From an uncultured Eubacteriales bacterium (GTDB taxonomy: Bacteria; Bacillota; Clostridia; Oscillospirales; CAG-272), in the NCBI GenBank assembly GCA_934486825.1, contig CAKSQF010000001.1:1-64000 (forward strand): DNA of 64,000 bases, given 5' to 3'. Position numbers and translations under genes: made by a program. The stretch's first letter is position 1. Each line of letters begins with the position of its first letter. This document shows, piece by piece, positions 1-8,012 of the stretch. Under the pieces are notes generated by a model, which searched no databases, was not told the origin of the DNA, and worked only from the letters and a program-made list of their open reading frames with translations.

Positions 1-1149
1 AGCCGCAATCAGGGTCGTCCCTGCTGGGTACTGGAATTTTACACGGCAAAGTATCAGTACAGCTACAAGGTCGACGCAAAGACGGGCGAGATCATCTACA
101 ACCGCAGATATATTTATATGGAAATCGCAAGGGAAACGGCATTGAATGATTCGGGCTGCTCTGACGCAAGCAGGGTGGTGTTTACCGCAGAAGAGCTTGT
201 AGACGGCGGGATCAAGACACCGTACTATCAGTTCGTGTTCAACGACGGCATAACGCAGTGGACCTATCGCATAGATGCAGTGCTCGGAGGCATTCTCAGT
301 AAGAGTGAGGAGCCGCTGTTCATACCGCTGCAAAAGGCGAAGGAGATTGCACTTGCAGATGCCGAAATTTCCGGGTCGGAAAAGGTTGTCTTTACCAAGG
401 AGGAGCTGAGCCGCAATCAGGGTCGTCCCTGCTGGGTGCTGGAATTTTACACGGCAAAGTATCAGTACAGCTACAAGGTCGACGCGAAGACGGGTGAGAT
501 TATTTACAACCGCAGATATATTCATATGGAAATCGCAAGGGAAACGGCATTGAATAATTCGGGCTGCTCTGACGCAAGCAGGGTGGTGTTTACCGCAGAA
601 GAGCTTGTAGACGGCGGGATCAAGACACCGTACTATCAGTTCGTGTTCAACGACGGCATAACGCAGTGGACCTATCGCATAGATGCAGTGCTCGGAGGCA
701 TTCTCAGTAAGAGTGAGGAGCCGCTGTTCATACCGCTGCAAAAGGCGAAGGAGATTGCACTTGCAGATGCCGAAATTTCCGGGTCGGAAAAGGTTGTCTT
801 TACCAAGGAGGAGCTGAGCCGCAATCAGGGTCGTCCCTGCTGGGTGCTGGAATTTCACACGGCAAAGTATCAGTACAGCTACAAGGTTGACGCGAAGACG
901 GGCGAGATCATCTACAACCGCAGATATATTCATATGGAAATCGCAAGGGAAACGGCATTGAATGATTCGGGCTGCTCTGACGCAAGCAGGGTGGTGTTTA
1001 CCGCAGAAGAGCTTGTAGACGGCGGGATCAAGACACCGTACTATCAGTTCGTGTTCAACGACGGCATAACGCAGTGGATCTATCGCATAAATGCGATATC
1101 CGGAAACATTCTCGATAAGACATTGAAACAAATGATTTATCGGGCGTAG
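1..1149 (+). CDS. PepSY-repeat protein, 5' end outside window
   Basis: The reading frame is open from base 1, so the gene starts upstream of the window and only its last 382 codons are seen. The protein is a chain of PepSY-like half-units of about 68 residues. Each has the pattern A..AL...SG, a VVF.kEEL stretch, an aromatic-rich strand (YYQFVF or CWVLEF), then Y.Y.vDA..G.I. Two different half-units alternate to give a 136-residue repeat. The last unit diverges after YRINAISGNIL and ends in a short charged tail with a TAG stop. PepSY domains are usually extracytoplasmic and are thought to inhibit peptidases or act in the cell envelope; secretion is likely, but the signal peptide would lie outside the window. 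A hairpin terminator follows. Confidence 0.8.
   Translation, partial: SRNQGRPCWVLEFYTAKYQYSYKVDAKTGEIIYNRRYIYMEIARETALNDSGCSDASRVVFTAEELVDGGIKTPYYQFVFNDGITQWTYRIDAVLGGILSKSEEPLFIPLQKAKEIALADAEISGSEKVVFTKEELSRNQGRPCWVLEFYTAKYQYSYKVDAKTGEIIYNRRYIHMEIARETALNNSGCSDASRVVFTAEELVDGGIKTPYYQFVFNDGITQWTYRIDAVLGGILSKSEEPLFIPLQKAKEIALADAEISGSEKVVFTKEELSRNQGRPCWVLEFHTAKYQYSYKVDAKTGEIIYNRRYIHMEIARETALNDSGCSDASRVVFTAEELVDGGIKTPYYQFVFNDGITQWIYRINAISGNILDKTLKQMIYRA
1..1149. repeat. Tandem 408-bp coding repeats
   Basis: The same 408-bp unit recurs head to tail with exact period: boundaries fall at about 118, 526 and 934, and base 1 matches base 409. Units 118-525 and 526-933 differ by only a few bases (for example ND versus NN, FYT versus FHT). 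The period is 136 whole codons, so units can be gained or lost without breaking the frame. The last copy is partial and diverges near 1078. Confidence 0.95.
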
Positions 1150-1181
1150 CATGCTTTCCCATCATATATCGCATATCTATA

Positions 1182-1213
1182 CAGAAAAGCAGTCCGCAAG
1201 GACTGCTTTTCTG
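1182..1213 (+). terminator. Hairpin terminator after PepSY-repeat gene
   Basis: A perfect 14-bp stem (1182-1195 with 1200-1213) closes on a GCAA tetraloop, with an A-run on the 5' arm and a T-run on the 3' arm. It lies 33 bases after the stop codon. Confidence 0.75.
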
Positions 1214-1315
1214 CCTGTCGAAAAAGTCGCCGTTAAGGGGGGTTAAATATCCAAGGAGAAAAATCCATTAAGCTTGTTGTTTCTTTTTCTTTGACTACTG
1301 CAACGCAAATTTTAA

Positions 1316-1346
1316 GGGCTGACCGCCATGGTCAGCCCTCGTTTTT
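1316..1346. terminator. Hairpin at end of mobile-element remnant
   Basis: A 9-bp perfect stem (1316-1324 with 1330-1338) with a 5-base loop is followed by a T-rich run on the + strand. It overlaps the stop codon of the minus-strand fragment at 1332, a layout common at the ends of small mobile-element genes. The stretch 1214-1315 holds nothing else I can recognise. Confidence 0.55.
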
Positions 1347-1505
1347 TACGCCTGCCTTGATTTCCGCAATCTCCTTCTTCATCTCCGCGATCAGCGCCTT
1401 GAGCTTTTCCTCGCACTCATCCCGCGTGGTGGCGTAGATATTTTTGGCGATTCGTTTGCCGTTTACACGCGGTGAGAACCGCCCTTCATAGAGGTGGTCG
1501 TTTAG
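1332..1505 (-). pseudogene. Remnant of small mobile-element protein
   Basis: The minus strand reads TLNDHLYEGRFSPRVNGKR, then a segment with IYATTRDECEEKL and a lysine/glutamate-rich helix ending at TGA 1334-1332. From memory this resembles small proteins carried by Clostridia conjugative elements that look like an integrase N-terminal arm (NDHLxEGRxSP...NGKR...Y..TREECEEKL). No start codon or SD belongs to it. Its 5' side runs straight into the start of an unrelated hydrolase gene (1502-1564). I read it as a 5'-truncated fragment left by an insertion or deletion. The exact family is uncertain. Confidence 0.55.
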
Positions 1506-1564
1506 TGTTCCGCCTCCGAGGCGCTCCCGCCTTTGCCGTGTATGTATATTACCGAATGTTTCAT
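1502..1564 (-). pseudogene. Alpha/beta hydrolase, first 20 codons only
   Basis: On the minus strand an ATG at 1564, preceded by an SD-like AGGGTG, begins MKHSVIYIHGKGGSASEAEH and then meets TAA. The segment VIYIHGKGGSA is the typical beta-strand and oxyanion-loop start of small alpha/beta hydrolases (HGxGG). The rest of the enzyme is missing and is replaced by the mobile-element fragment. The gene sits just downstream of the methyltransferase at 1621-2235, so it was probably the second gene of that operon. Confidence 0.6.
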
Positions 1565-1620
1565 AAAGTCACCCTGTGTAAACCGATATAAATGTTGTGT
1601 TCCTTTCCTGCCGGCGCTTG

Positions 1621-2235
1621 TCAGCGTCCCGCGCCGGGTTTCCTTCCGAGATAGCGAAAGACACGCTTTTTGTATTCCGTGTATTCACTGCCGAAAACCG
1701 ATGTCAGGTATTTTTCCTCCTGAAGTATCTGCATGTGAAGCATGACTATCGCAAAGAGCGAAAAAGCAACAGTCAGCGGATTGAAATATATGAGCATTAC
1801 GCCTATGTACATAAAATCAAACCCCAGAAAAGCCGGATTGCGGCTGAATCTGTAAATGCCGTCTGTGACAAGCTTTGTTTTGTCAACGTCCGGGATACCG
1901 GCGCGCCAGCTGTCTTTCATCTGAATGACCGAGATAAGGAAGATTATGTCGCCGAACATTCCGGTGCAAAATCCGGTAAACCGCGCACCGTCGGGCATGT
2001 AATTCCAACCGAGCGCAATTGACAGAAGCTGTGCAACCGGTGCACCGAGTGTGGCAATGCTCATGAGAGTTTCGACCGTGTGAAGCTCCTTTTCCTTTCT
2101 GCGCCTTATCTGGTTTGTTTTTATTCCGTGCCGCCGCTGAATAAGCATTTTGGTAAAATATACGCCGTAAAAAAGCGCCAGAACCGCAAGCGCGGTTATC
2201 GAATGGGGTAAATAATTTTCAATCGGAAATTCCAT
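1621..2235 (-). CDS. Isoprenylcysteine/phospholipid methyltransferase family protein
   Basis: A 204-residue integral membrane protein with about five hydrophobic segments. The C-terminal half has the hallmarks of the ICMT/PEMT membrane methyltransferase family: LVTDGIYRFSRNPAFLGF, then a long hydrophobic stretch and EEKYLTSVFGSEYTEYKKRVFRYL. Those motifs bind S-adenosylmethionine at the membrane face. Bacterial members methylate various lipids or small molecules, and the substrate here cannot be told. The start at 2235 follows an AAAGGAA SD. It is expressed leftward from a promoter overlapped by an inverted repeat. Confidence 0.75.
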   Translation of the reverse strand: MEFPIENYLPHSITALAVLALFYGVYFTKMLIQRRHGIKTNQIRRRKEKELHTVETLMSIATLGAPVAQLLSIALGWNYMPDGARFTGFCTGMFGDIIFLISVIQMKDSWRAGIPDVDKTKLVTDGIYRFSRNPAFLGFDFMYIGVMLIYFNPLTVAFSLFAIVMLHMQILQEEKYLTSVFGSEYTEYKKRVFRYLGRKPGAGR

Positions 2236-2294
2236 ATCGCTTTGTTCCTTTTTTCAATGTCGCACCGAATAATTTGCGCACGACTGATTTTGTC

Positions 2295-2354
2295 AATAAC
2301 AACATGCTATTTATAACATGTTGTTATTATACAACCGATAACCGCGGAAGTAAA
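2295..2354 (-). promoter_or_regulatory. Promoter with overlapping inverted-repeat operator
   Basis: Read leftward, a -35 TTTACT (2354-2349) and a -10 TATAAT (2331-2326) are separated by 17 bases. Overlapping the -10 and the expected start site is a perfect 12-bp inverted repeat (2295-2306 with 2317-2328) with a 10-base spacer. This layout suits repression by a dimeric TetR- or MarR-type regulator. No such regulator is encoded in the window. Confidence 0.6.
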
Positions 2355-2493
2355 TAGTTTTGCGGAAAAATTGCAGACAGAAAGTCGATTTTTCAAAACA
2401 AAAGTCATACTGCGCTTTTCTTTTTTTGTGGTAGAATGTTTCTGCGGTTTTCCGACTTCACGGAAAATCGAAAAAAACCGTACAGAGGAGAGC

Positions 2494-4017
2494 ATGAAAA
2501 TGAAAAGAGCAGTAATGAGGACCGACAGGTATTTTGAGATAGGGAAGGTCGATAACAGATTGTTCGGTTCCTTTCTTGAACATATGGGGAGGGCGGTATA
2601 CGAAGGAATATATCAGCCGGAAAGCGATTTTGCCGACGAAAAGGGCATCCGCACCGATACATCCGCACTCATAAGGGAGATGGGGGTAAGTACGGTGAGA
2701 TATCCCGGCGGCAATTTCGTTTCGGCATATAACTGGGAGGATGGTGTCGGACCGCGTGAAAAACGACCGGTTCGTCTTGAAGCGGCATGGCAGAATCTTG
2801 AGGATAACAGCTTCGGAACAAATGAGTTTGCCGAGTGGTCGGGAAATAACGGAATAATTCCGATGATGGCGGTAAATCTCGGAACACGCGGAGTGGAAGC
2901 CGCCAAAAATCTTCTTGAATACTGCAATTTCCCGGGAGGCACATATTATTCGGATCTCCGCATAAAGCACGGCTTTGTCCGACCGCATAATATAAAGCTG
3001 TGGTGTCTCGGCAATGAGATGGACGGACCATGGCAGATAGGTCACCGCGATGCCGACGATTATGCCTCTCTTGCCGCACAGACGGCAAAGGTAATGAAGG
3101 ACATTGATCCGGAGATTGAGCTTGTTGCCTGCGGCAGTGCCGGCAGCGGGATGGCGACATTCGGCAGGTGGGATGCGACCGTGGCAATGCGTTGCATGAA
3201 ATATATAGATTATGTTTCAATGCACGCCTATTTCGATAATCGCAACAGGACGCCGGAGGATACTTCCGACTATCTTGCTCATGCGCTTGCCTTCGAAGAA
3301 CAGATAAAGTCGGTTATTGCGTGCTGTGACTATGCGTCTGCGGTAAATAAAACAAAAAAGCGTATAAATCTGTCAATCGATGAGTGGAATGCGGTATACC
3401 GTCCTCATGGTAAGTTGCCTGCGGATGCACGCTGGACAAAAGCGCCGCATCAGATAGAGGATGTTTATAATCTTGAAGACGCCCTTCTCGTCGGCAGTCT
3501 GTTTATGACAATGTTCAATCATGCCGATCGCGTGAAAATATCCTGCCTTGCACAGCTCGTGAATGTTATCGCACCGATAATGACATCGGATAAGAGTGCA
3601 TGGAGACAAACGATCTTTTACCCGTTCATGTATTGCAGCAGGTACGGAAAGGGAACGGCTTTGCGGTCATGTGTCGAGTGTGAAAGATACGATTCAAAGC
3701 ATTATTCCGACGTCCCTTATATTTTTTCGTCTGTGATTTTCGATGAGGATAACGGCAGACTTGCCGTATTCATAATGAACCGTGATCTCGAAGAGGATTG
3801 TATACTGGAGAGCGATCTGAGACAGTTTGAAAAATATGCGGTTGAAAGACATATTGCGATCTGCGGGGACGATATAAAGGCGGTCAACAGCGAGCAGTCT
3901 CCGGACACTGTCAGGGGAGAAGACAAACCCGACGGTTCAACACTTGACGTGGGGATTCTGAGGTCTGTGATCGAAAAACATTCATTCAATGTGATACTGC
4001 TGAAAAAGACAGAGTAA
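2494..4017 (+). CDS. abfA: GH51 alpha-L-arabinofuranosidase
   Basis: A 507-residue intracellular glycoside hydrolase of family GH51, which releases terminal alpha-L-arabinofuranose from arabinan, arabinoxylan and their oligosaccharides. E175 in WCLGNEMDGPWQ is the expected acid/base and E297 in LSIDEWN the nucleophile, close to the numbering of characterised Geobacillus AbfA. The N-terminal RYPGGNFVSAYNWEDGVGP and the GTNEF segment are also family-typical. The frame is open further upstream, but the ATG at 2494 has an AGAGGAG SD at the right distance and gives the usual length. No signal peptide is seen. A convergent AraC regulator follows. Confidence 0.95.
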   Translation: MKMKRAVMRTDRYFEIGKVDNRLFGSFLEHMGRAVYEGIYQPESDFADEKGIRTDTSALIREMGVSTVRYPGGNFVSAYNWEDGVGPREKRPVRLEAAWQNLEDNSFGTNEFAEWSGNNGIIPMMAVNLGTRGVEAAKNLLEYCNFPGGTYYSDLRIKHGFVRPHNIKLWCLGNEMDGPWQIGHRDADDYASLAAQTAKVMKDIDPEIELVACGSAGSGMATFGRWDATVAMRCMKYIDYVSMHAYFDNRNRTPEDTSDYLAHALAFEEQIKSVIACCDYASAVNKTKKRINLSIDEWNAVYRPHGKLPADARWTKAPHQIEDVYNLEDALLVGSLFMTMFNHADRVKISCLAQLVNVIAPIMTSDKSAWRQTIFYPFMYCSRYGKGTALRSCVECERYDSKHYSDVPYIFSSVIFDEDNGRLAVFIMNRDLEEDCILESDLRQFEKYAVERHIAICGDDIKAVNSEQSPDTVRGEDKPDGSTLDVGILRSVIEKHSFNVILLKKTE

Positions 4018-4026
4018 AAATATAAC

Positions 4027-4066
4027 ACAGCCTCCCGTGATCAATTCCACGGGAGGCTGTTTCTTT
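4027..4066. terminator. Terminator between abfA and araC-type gene
   Basis: A perfect 13-bp stem (4027-4039 with 4048-4060) with an 8-base loop, followed by TTCTTT. It lies between two convergent genes and probably serves both. Confidence 0.8.
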
Positions 4067-4085
4067 GTAAGCGGGGGCCGACGCT

Positions 4086-4907
4086 TCAACCGTTCTTATT
4101 CATATTGTCGGTGAACAGACGGTTCCGACATGATTTTCTGTATGAACCCGGCGTGATGCCGTAATATCGTTTGTATGCTCTTATGAAATAATCGGGACTT
4201 GTAAAGCCGCACATGAATGCGATGTCGGCTATATTTGCACCGTCAAAGCCGCTGTCCGGTTCCAGCAGCTTGTTGGCATAAAGCATTGCGGCATCCGAAA
4301 GATCGCGACTTGGCGTTCTGCCGAATATTTCACGGTATTTTACCGAAAAATCAGATCTGCTCATGTTCATGAATTTCGCCATTTTTTCGGTGTTGAATTC
4401 GGCAGGTGTACGGTATATTTCCGATCTCAGCTCATCAAAGCGGGAACGTCGTGAATATCCGTTGACCTTGTTGTGTCCCGCAAGTTCGTCGGACAGAAGA
4501 GTGAAGAGCCTGTCTGTTGCCCGGTCGATCAGTGCGACGCTGTTTTCGAATTTTTTGACCATGCAGGTTTCGATAAATTCAATCGTATCTGTAATTTCGT
4601 CCTGCAGGGAGGTACAGAAAATGCGGTTCAGAGGAATACCGTGCCGCTTGAAATAATCGTCGCTTCCGATGTTGAAGTGGAGAAAATTATGAAGCATGCC
4701 GATTTTCTCCGCCGAGTAGTGCAGACTGCTCCCCGGTGTGAAAATTATGCATGAGTTCGGGAAGGTTTGCATTTTTTTGCCGTCCGAAAATATAGTTACC
4801 GGATTTATAAAATGCAGAAAAATATAGGTCTTTGCTCTGACATCGGTTATGGAAAAACCGACTTTCTGGCGCTTCAGATGCATTGCCTGTTCCGCTGTAA
4901 AAGGCAT
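4086..4907 (-). CDS. AraC-family transcriptional regulator
   Basis: A 273-residue protein. The N-terminal half is a cupin-like AraC ligand-binding domain (FINPVTIF...PNSCIIFTPGSSLHY). The C-terminal 100 residues form the double helix-turn-helix, with MAKFMNMSRSDFSVKYREIFGRTPSRDL and IADIAFMCGFTSPDYFIRAYKRYYGITPGSYR. The family usually activates carbohydrate genes. The neighbouring GH51 gene makes pentose-oligosaccharide control a reasonable guess, not a proof. I prefer the ATG at 4907, which has a CGGAG SD; an upstream start at 4976 would overlap the promoter. Confidence 0.88.
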   Translation of the reverse strand: MPFTAEQAMHLKRQKVGFSITDVRAKTYIFLHFINPVTIFSDGKKMQTFPNSCIIFTPGSSLHYSAEKIGMLHNFLHFNIGSDDYFKRHGIPLNRIFCTSLQDEITDTIEFIETCMVKKFENSVALIDRATDRLFTLLSDELAGHNKVNGYSRRSRFDELRSEIYRTPAEFNTEKMAKFMNMSRSDFSVKYREIFGRTPSRDLSDAAMLYANKLLEPDSGFDGANIADIAFMCGFTSPDYFIRAYKRYYGITPGSYRKSCRNRLFTDNMNKNG

Positions 4908-4934
4908 TGTCGGACTCCGTTTCTTTTTTTCTTT

Positions 4935-4963
4935 ATTATAACAGATATCTTTTGCCTTTTCAA
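4935..4963 (-). promoter_or_regulatory. Promoter of AraC-type gene
   Basis: Leftward TTGAAA (4963-4958), 17-base spacer, TATAAT (4940-4935), about 28 bases before the chosen start codon. It supports the 4907 start. Confidence 0.75.
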
Positions 4964-4985
4964 GTAAAAAAGTCAAAAATGTCGG

Positions 4986-5798
4986 TCAGATAAGATCGGC
5001 AACCTCTTTGTAAAAGATGTTCAGCTTTCCGATGTAGCCGCTCTTCCACGGCTTGTTTCTGCCGCAGTAGTGAATGATTACCGTGTTGTTCCTGACATAA
5101 TCGATGTCCATTTTGTCGCCGCTCTGACGGTGAAAGAGAAAGAGCTTCTCGGTCATGTTGTATCTGCACGGATCGAGCGGGATAATCCGATCTCCGTATA
5201 AGCCGCTGATTATGTCCTGGTCGGGCAGAAAAAGCCGTCCTTTGTGCGATTCAATGTAGGCAAATACGTCGCCGAAGTTCTGCTCTTCTCTGAGCACTCT
5301 TAAATTCATAAGCATGACACCCGAATTGATGTACGGCATGTCTTCGTCAATGTCGAGCCTTATTTCGTTGAAAAAATGCAGGAGATTGTTGCCGATGTGC
5401 GACGCGGCTGCAAAAAGAGCTCTTCCCATCGGCATGTCATAAAGCTCGCGGACGCTGCCGTTCACTATAATGTCGGGATCAAGGTAAAGAATCCGGTCAA
5501 GCTCTTCCGGCAGATATTTTGCGGCAAATATACGGTAATACATCTCCTTCGGATATCTGTCGGTGGTCGGTGCGTCCGACAGACCTTCCTCTCTGATCTC
5601 GGTGAGATAAAGCTTTCCGTGATTGCCGATGAGCTTTTCGGTGCTCTCGGTATCAGATGCGCAAAGCGAGCTGTGAAGCAGATAGATATTGAAATATTCG
5701 CCGGGATTCGAGCGGATAAGCGATGAGATCATCACGTTGAAATAGGGTATGTAGTTTTTGTCAAGCGTCACAAGAATGTTGATCGGTTCGTTTTTCAT
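4986..5798 (-). CDS. GT8-family glycosyltransferase
   Basis: A 270-residue soluble enzyme with the GT8 fold. INILVTLDKNYIPYFNVMISSL opens the nucleotide-sugar domain, and RILYLDPDIIV carries the DxD metal site (D107, D109). YINSGVMLMNL, LPDQDIISGLY and IIHYCGRNKPWKSGY (the HxxGxxKPW-like motif) complete the family pattern. GT8 enzymes transfer glucose or galactose from UDP-sugars onto polysaccharide or glycolipid acceptors; the acceptor here is unknown. The first 38 bases overlap the end of the TVP38-like gene, so the two are probably translationally coupled. Confidence 0.88.
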   Translation of the reverse strand: MKNEPINILVTLDKNYIPYFNVMISSLIRSNPGEYFNIYLLHSSLCASDTESTEKLIGNHGKLYLTEIREEGLSDAPTTDRYPKEMYYRIFAAKYLPEELDRILYLDPDIIVNGSVRELYDMPMGRALFAAASHIGNNLLHFFNEIRLDIDEDMPYINSGVMLMNLRVLREEQNFGDVFAYIESHKGRLFLPDQDIISGLYGDRIIPLDPCRYNMTEKLFLFHRQSGDKMDIDYVRNNTVIIHYCGRNKPWKSGYIGKLNIFYKEVADLI

Positions 5799-6600
5799 TT
5801 GAGGTTCTCTCCTTGGATTTTTTCTTTCTGTTTCTGTAAATCAGGTATATAATCGATGAAACAATCATCGTGAGAGCGTTCAGCAAAACCGAAATAATGA
5901 ACTGCGGCGATCGGATGTTGGAAATGTTTGTTCCGATTACGGGCATCGTCACGGCGGGCAGAAGCATGCCGATCACGCAGGCGGTAAGATATTTCGGATA
6001 ATTCGTGCCGCGAGCGCCGAAATAAAGACTTACGATATCGCAGGGAAGGATACCGATCAGGCGTACAAAAAGAGTGACAAGAAAATCGTTGCCGACTCTG
6101 AAATCCGCGATAAAAGCGGCTTTCGGATATTTTTTTACTATTTTTTCGGTCAGCTCTCTGCCGCTTCTTCTGCCTATAAAATACGGAATCGATACCATTA
6201 CGGCAGTTCCGATTATGTTTATGATTATTGCTGTCGGGATGTCGAACAGGATTCCGCTTGCCGCATAAAGAATCCCGCAGTAAATGAATATGCTCAGCGA
6301 TTTCAGCGCAAACAGTATGATAATGACCGCCGCAGCCAGAAAACGGTTTGACGGAGTGTATCTGACAACACTGTCAACCGTGAATTTGTCGCGGTTGACA
6401 AACAGAATGACAATAACGGCAAGCCATACGCAGGCGGCAATTATTCTGAGTATGTTGTGAATAGCTGTGCTGTTGCCCTTGCTATTGTCGGTGGTTCTGA
6501 GCAGCAAATCCGATCCCGCCTTTGCAGATGAGTGATTTTTGCCGATCTCTGATCGGCTGCTTTGATTATAGAGGCTTTTTTGCTTTTTCAAAACGGTCAT
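5761..6600 (-). CDS. TVP38/TMEM64 (VTT) family membrane protein
   Basis: About 279 residues with a charged N-terminal tail, then five or six hydrophobic segments from AACVWLAVIVILFVN onward. Diagnostic VTT-domain features are the GTAVMVSIPYFIGRRSG segment, DFLVTLFVRLIGILPCDIVSLYFGA and the CVIGMLLPAV segment. VTT/DedA-like proteins are linked to lipid scrambling or membrane homeostasis. The start is unsure: ATG 6600 has almost no SD, while a TTG at 6507 follows an AAAGGCGGGA SD. It overlaps the downstream GT8 gene, suggesting envelope glycolipid work. Confidence 0.8.
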   Translation of the reverse strand: MTVLKKQKSLYNQSSRSEIGKNHSSAKAGSDLLLRTTDNSKGNSTAIHNILRIIAACVWLAVIVILFVNRDKFTVDSVVRYTPSNRFLAAAVIIILFALKSLSIFIYCGILYAASGILFDIPTAIIINIIGTAVMVSIPYFIGRRSGRELTEKIVKKYPKAAFIADFRVGNDFLVTLFVRLIGILPCDIVSLYFGARGTNYPKYLTACVIGMLLPAVTMPVIGTNISNIRSPQFIISVLLNALTMIVSSIIYLIYRNRKKKSKERTSNEKRTDQHSCDA

Positions 6601-6713
6601 TTTTCTTTGAGTGTTACCAAAACGGACAGACCGCGGGATTTTGTCCAAAAAAGAAGGTTTCCGAATAAAAAGGGCGAATATGCCGAAAATAGACACAGAA
6701 AGGGGAGATATGA

Positions 6714-8009
6714 GTGAAATATTTGTGGACGGATGAAATAAAGCCGTATAAAAGCGAAAGACTTCAGGGAGAAAAGACAACCGACGTTCTGGTGATCGGA
6801 GCGGGGATTGCGGGCGTTGCGACTGCAATGCGTCTTGCGGAAAGCGGAGCGGATTATATTCTTGTCGATGCCGGAAGTCCCGGATACGGGATAACAAAGG
6901 GGACTACGGCAGTGCTCACCGCACAGCACGATATACTTTATACCGCCATTGCCGACATGTACGGTACCGATAAGGCAAAACTGTACCTTGAGGCAAATCT
7001 TCATGGTCTTGAGAGGATTGCAAAGCTTGCGGAAAAGATCGACTGCGATTTCGAAAGGCAGGACTCGGTAATGTATTCGCTGACCGGTAAGGATAAGCTC
7101 AGACAGGAAAGCATGTTGCTGAACCGTCTGGGTTTTGATGCGGTCTGTAAAAAGGATCCCGGTCTGCCGTTTGATGTCGCCGATGCGGTTGTGTATCCGG
7201 GTATGGCGCAGTTTCATCCGCTTAAGTTCATAAATTCGGTCGTAAAAAAACTGAATGTTTACACCGATACCTTTGTCGTAAAGCTTGAAGGGACGACGGC
7301 GTATACGCCGTGCGGAAGGATAGTTGCGAAAAAAGTGATAATCGCAACCCATTTCCCGTTTATAAACGGTCACGGACTCTATTTCATGAAGCAGTATCAG
7401 AAACGCTCGTATGTCATTGCATATGAAAATGCTCCGGTACTCGGAGTTACCGCCGAGGACGCGGGAAAGGGATTTTATTTCAGAAATTACAACGGGCTGC
7501 TGCTCGTCGGCGGCGGAGATCACAGAACCGGGAAAAACGGCGGCGGATATGGCGTGATCGGAGAATATGCAAAAAAGCATTTTCCGGAGGCGAGAGAAAA
7601 ATACCGTTGGTCGAATCAGGACTGCGTGACTCTTGACGGCATACCTTATATCGGACGATACAGTCGTTCAACCGATAATCTCTATGTCGCGACCGGCTTC
7701 AACCTTTGGGGGATGACCACATCAATGGCGGCGGCAGATGTCCTCTGCGACATGGTGTCCGGACACAAAAGCCGTTATGAAGAGCTGTTTGATCCTTCGA
7801 GATCAATGCTTCATCCTCAGCTTTTCATCAATATGGGTGCGATGGTCGGAAATTTCATGATACCGACAGTGAAGCGTTGCCCTCACCTCGGATGTGCGCT
7901 TGTCTACAATAAGGCGGAGCACAGCTATGACTGCTCATGTCACGGATCGCGCTTCGATAAGCAGGGGAGGCTGATCGATAATCCCGCGATGAAGGACGCA
8001 AATCTGTAA
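6714..8009 (+). CDS. FAD-dependent oxidoreductase with C-terminal Rieske domain
   Basis: 431 residues. The N-terminus has the FAD-binding dinucleotide fold (DVLVIGAGIAGVATAMRLAESGADYILVDA, glycines 29, 31, 34) of the DAO/GlcD-like amine oxidase group. The C-terminus is a Rieske [2Fe-2S] domain: CPHLGC at 389-394 and CSCHGS at 407-412 give ligands C389, H391, C407 and H410. C394 and C409 are placed to form the disulfide known in bc1-type Rieske proteins. The start is GTG at 6714 with AGGGGAG six bases upstream; the nearby ATG at 6710 is out of frame and stops at once. The substrate is unknown. Confidence 0.88.
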   Translation: MKYLWTDEIKPYKSERLQGEKTTDVLVIGAGIAGVATAMRLAESGADYILVDAGSPGYGITKGTTAVLTAQHDILYTAIADMYGTDKAKLYLEANLHGLERIAKLAEKIDCDFERQDSVMYSLTGKDKLRQESMLLNRLGFDAVCKKDPGLPFDVADAVVYPGMAQFHPLKFINSVVKKLNVYTDTFVVKLEGTTAYTPCGRIVAKKVIIATHFPFINGHGLYFMKQYQKRSYVIAYENAPVLGVTAEDAGKGFYFRNYNGLLLVGGGDHRTGKNGGGYGVIGEYAKKHFPEAREKYRWSNQDCVTLDGIPYIGRYSRSTDNLYVATGFNLWGMTTSMAAADVLCDMVSGHKSRYEELFDPSRSMLHPQLFINMGAMVGNFMIPTVKRCPHLGCALVYNKAEHSYDCSCHGSRFDKQGRLIDNPAMKDANL

Positions 8010-8012
8010 TTT

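Noticed and set aside
1150..1620. Possible attachment site of a mobile element
   Set aside because: I found no direct repeats flanking the scar and no tRNA gene, so an att site cannot be claimed.
4935..4980. Longer AraC-type start at 4976
   Set aside because: It would place a consensus -10 and -35 inside the gene, and the added residues (KDICYNKEKKKRSPT) look like translated leader.
6597..7580. 327-codon minus-strand open frame opposite the Rieske-FAD gene
   Set aside because: It is antisense to a well-supported enzyme, is rich in Cys, Arg and His as in shadow frames, and has no SD.
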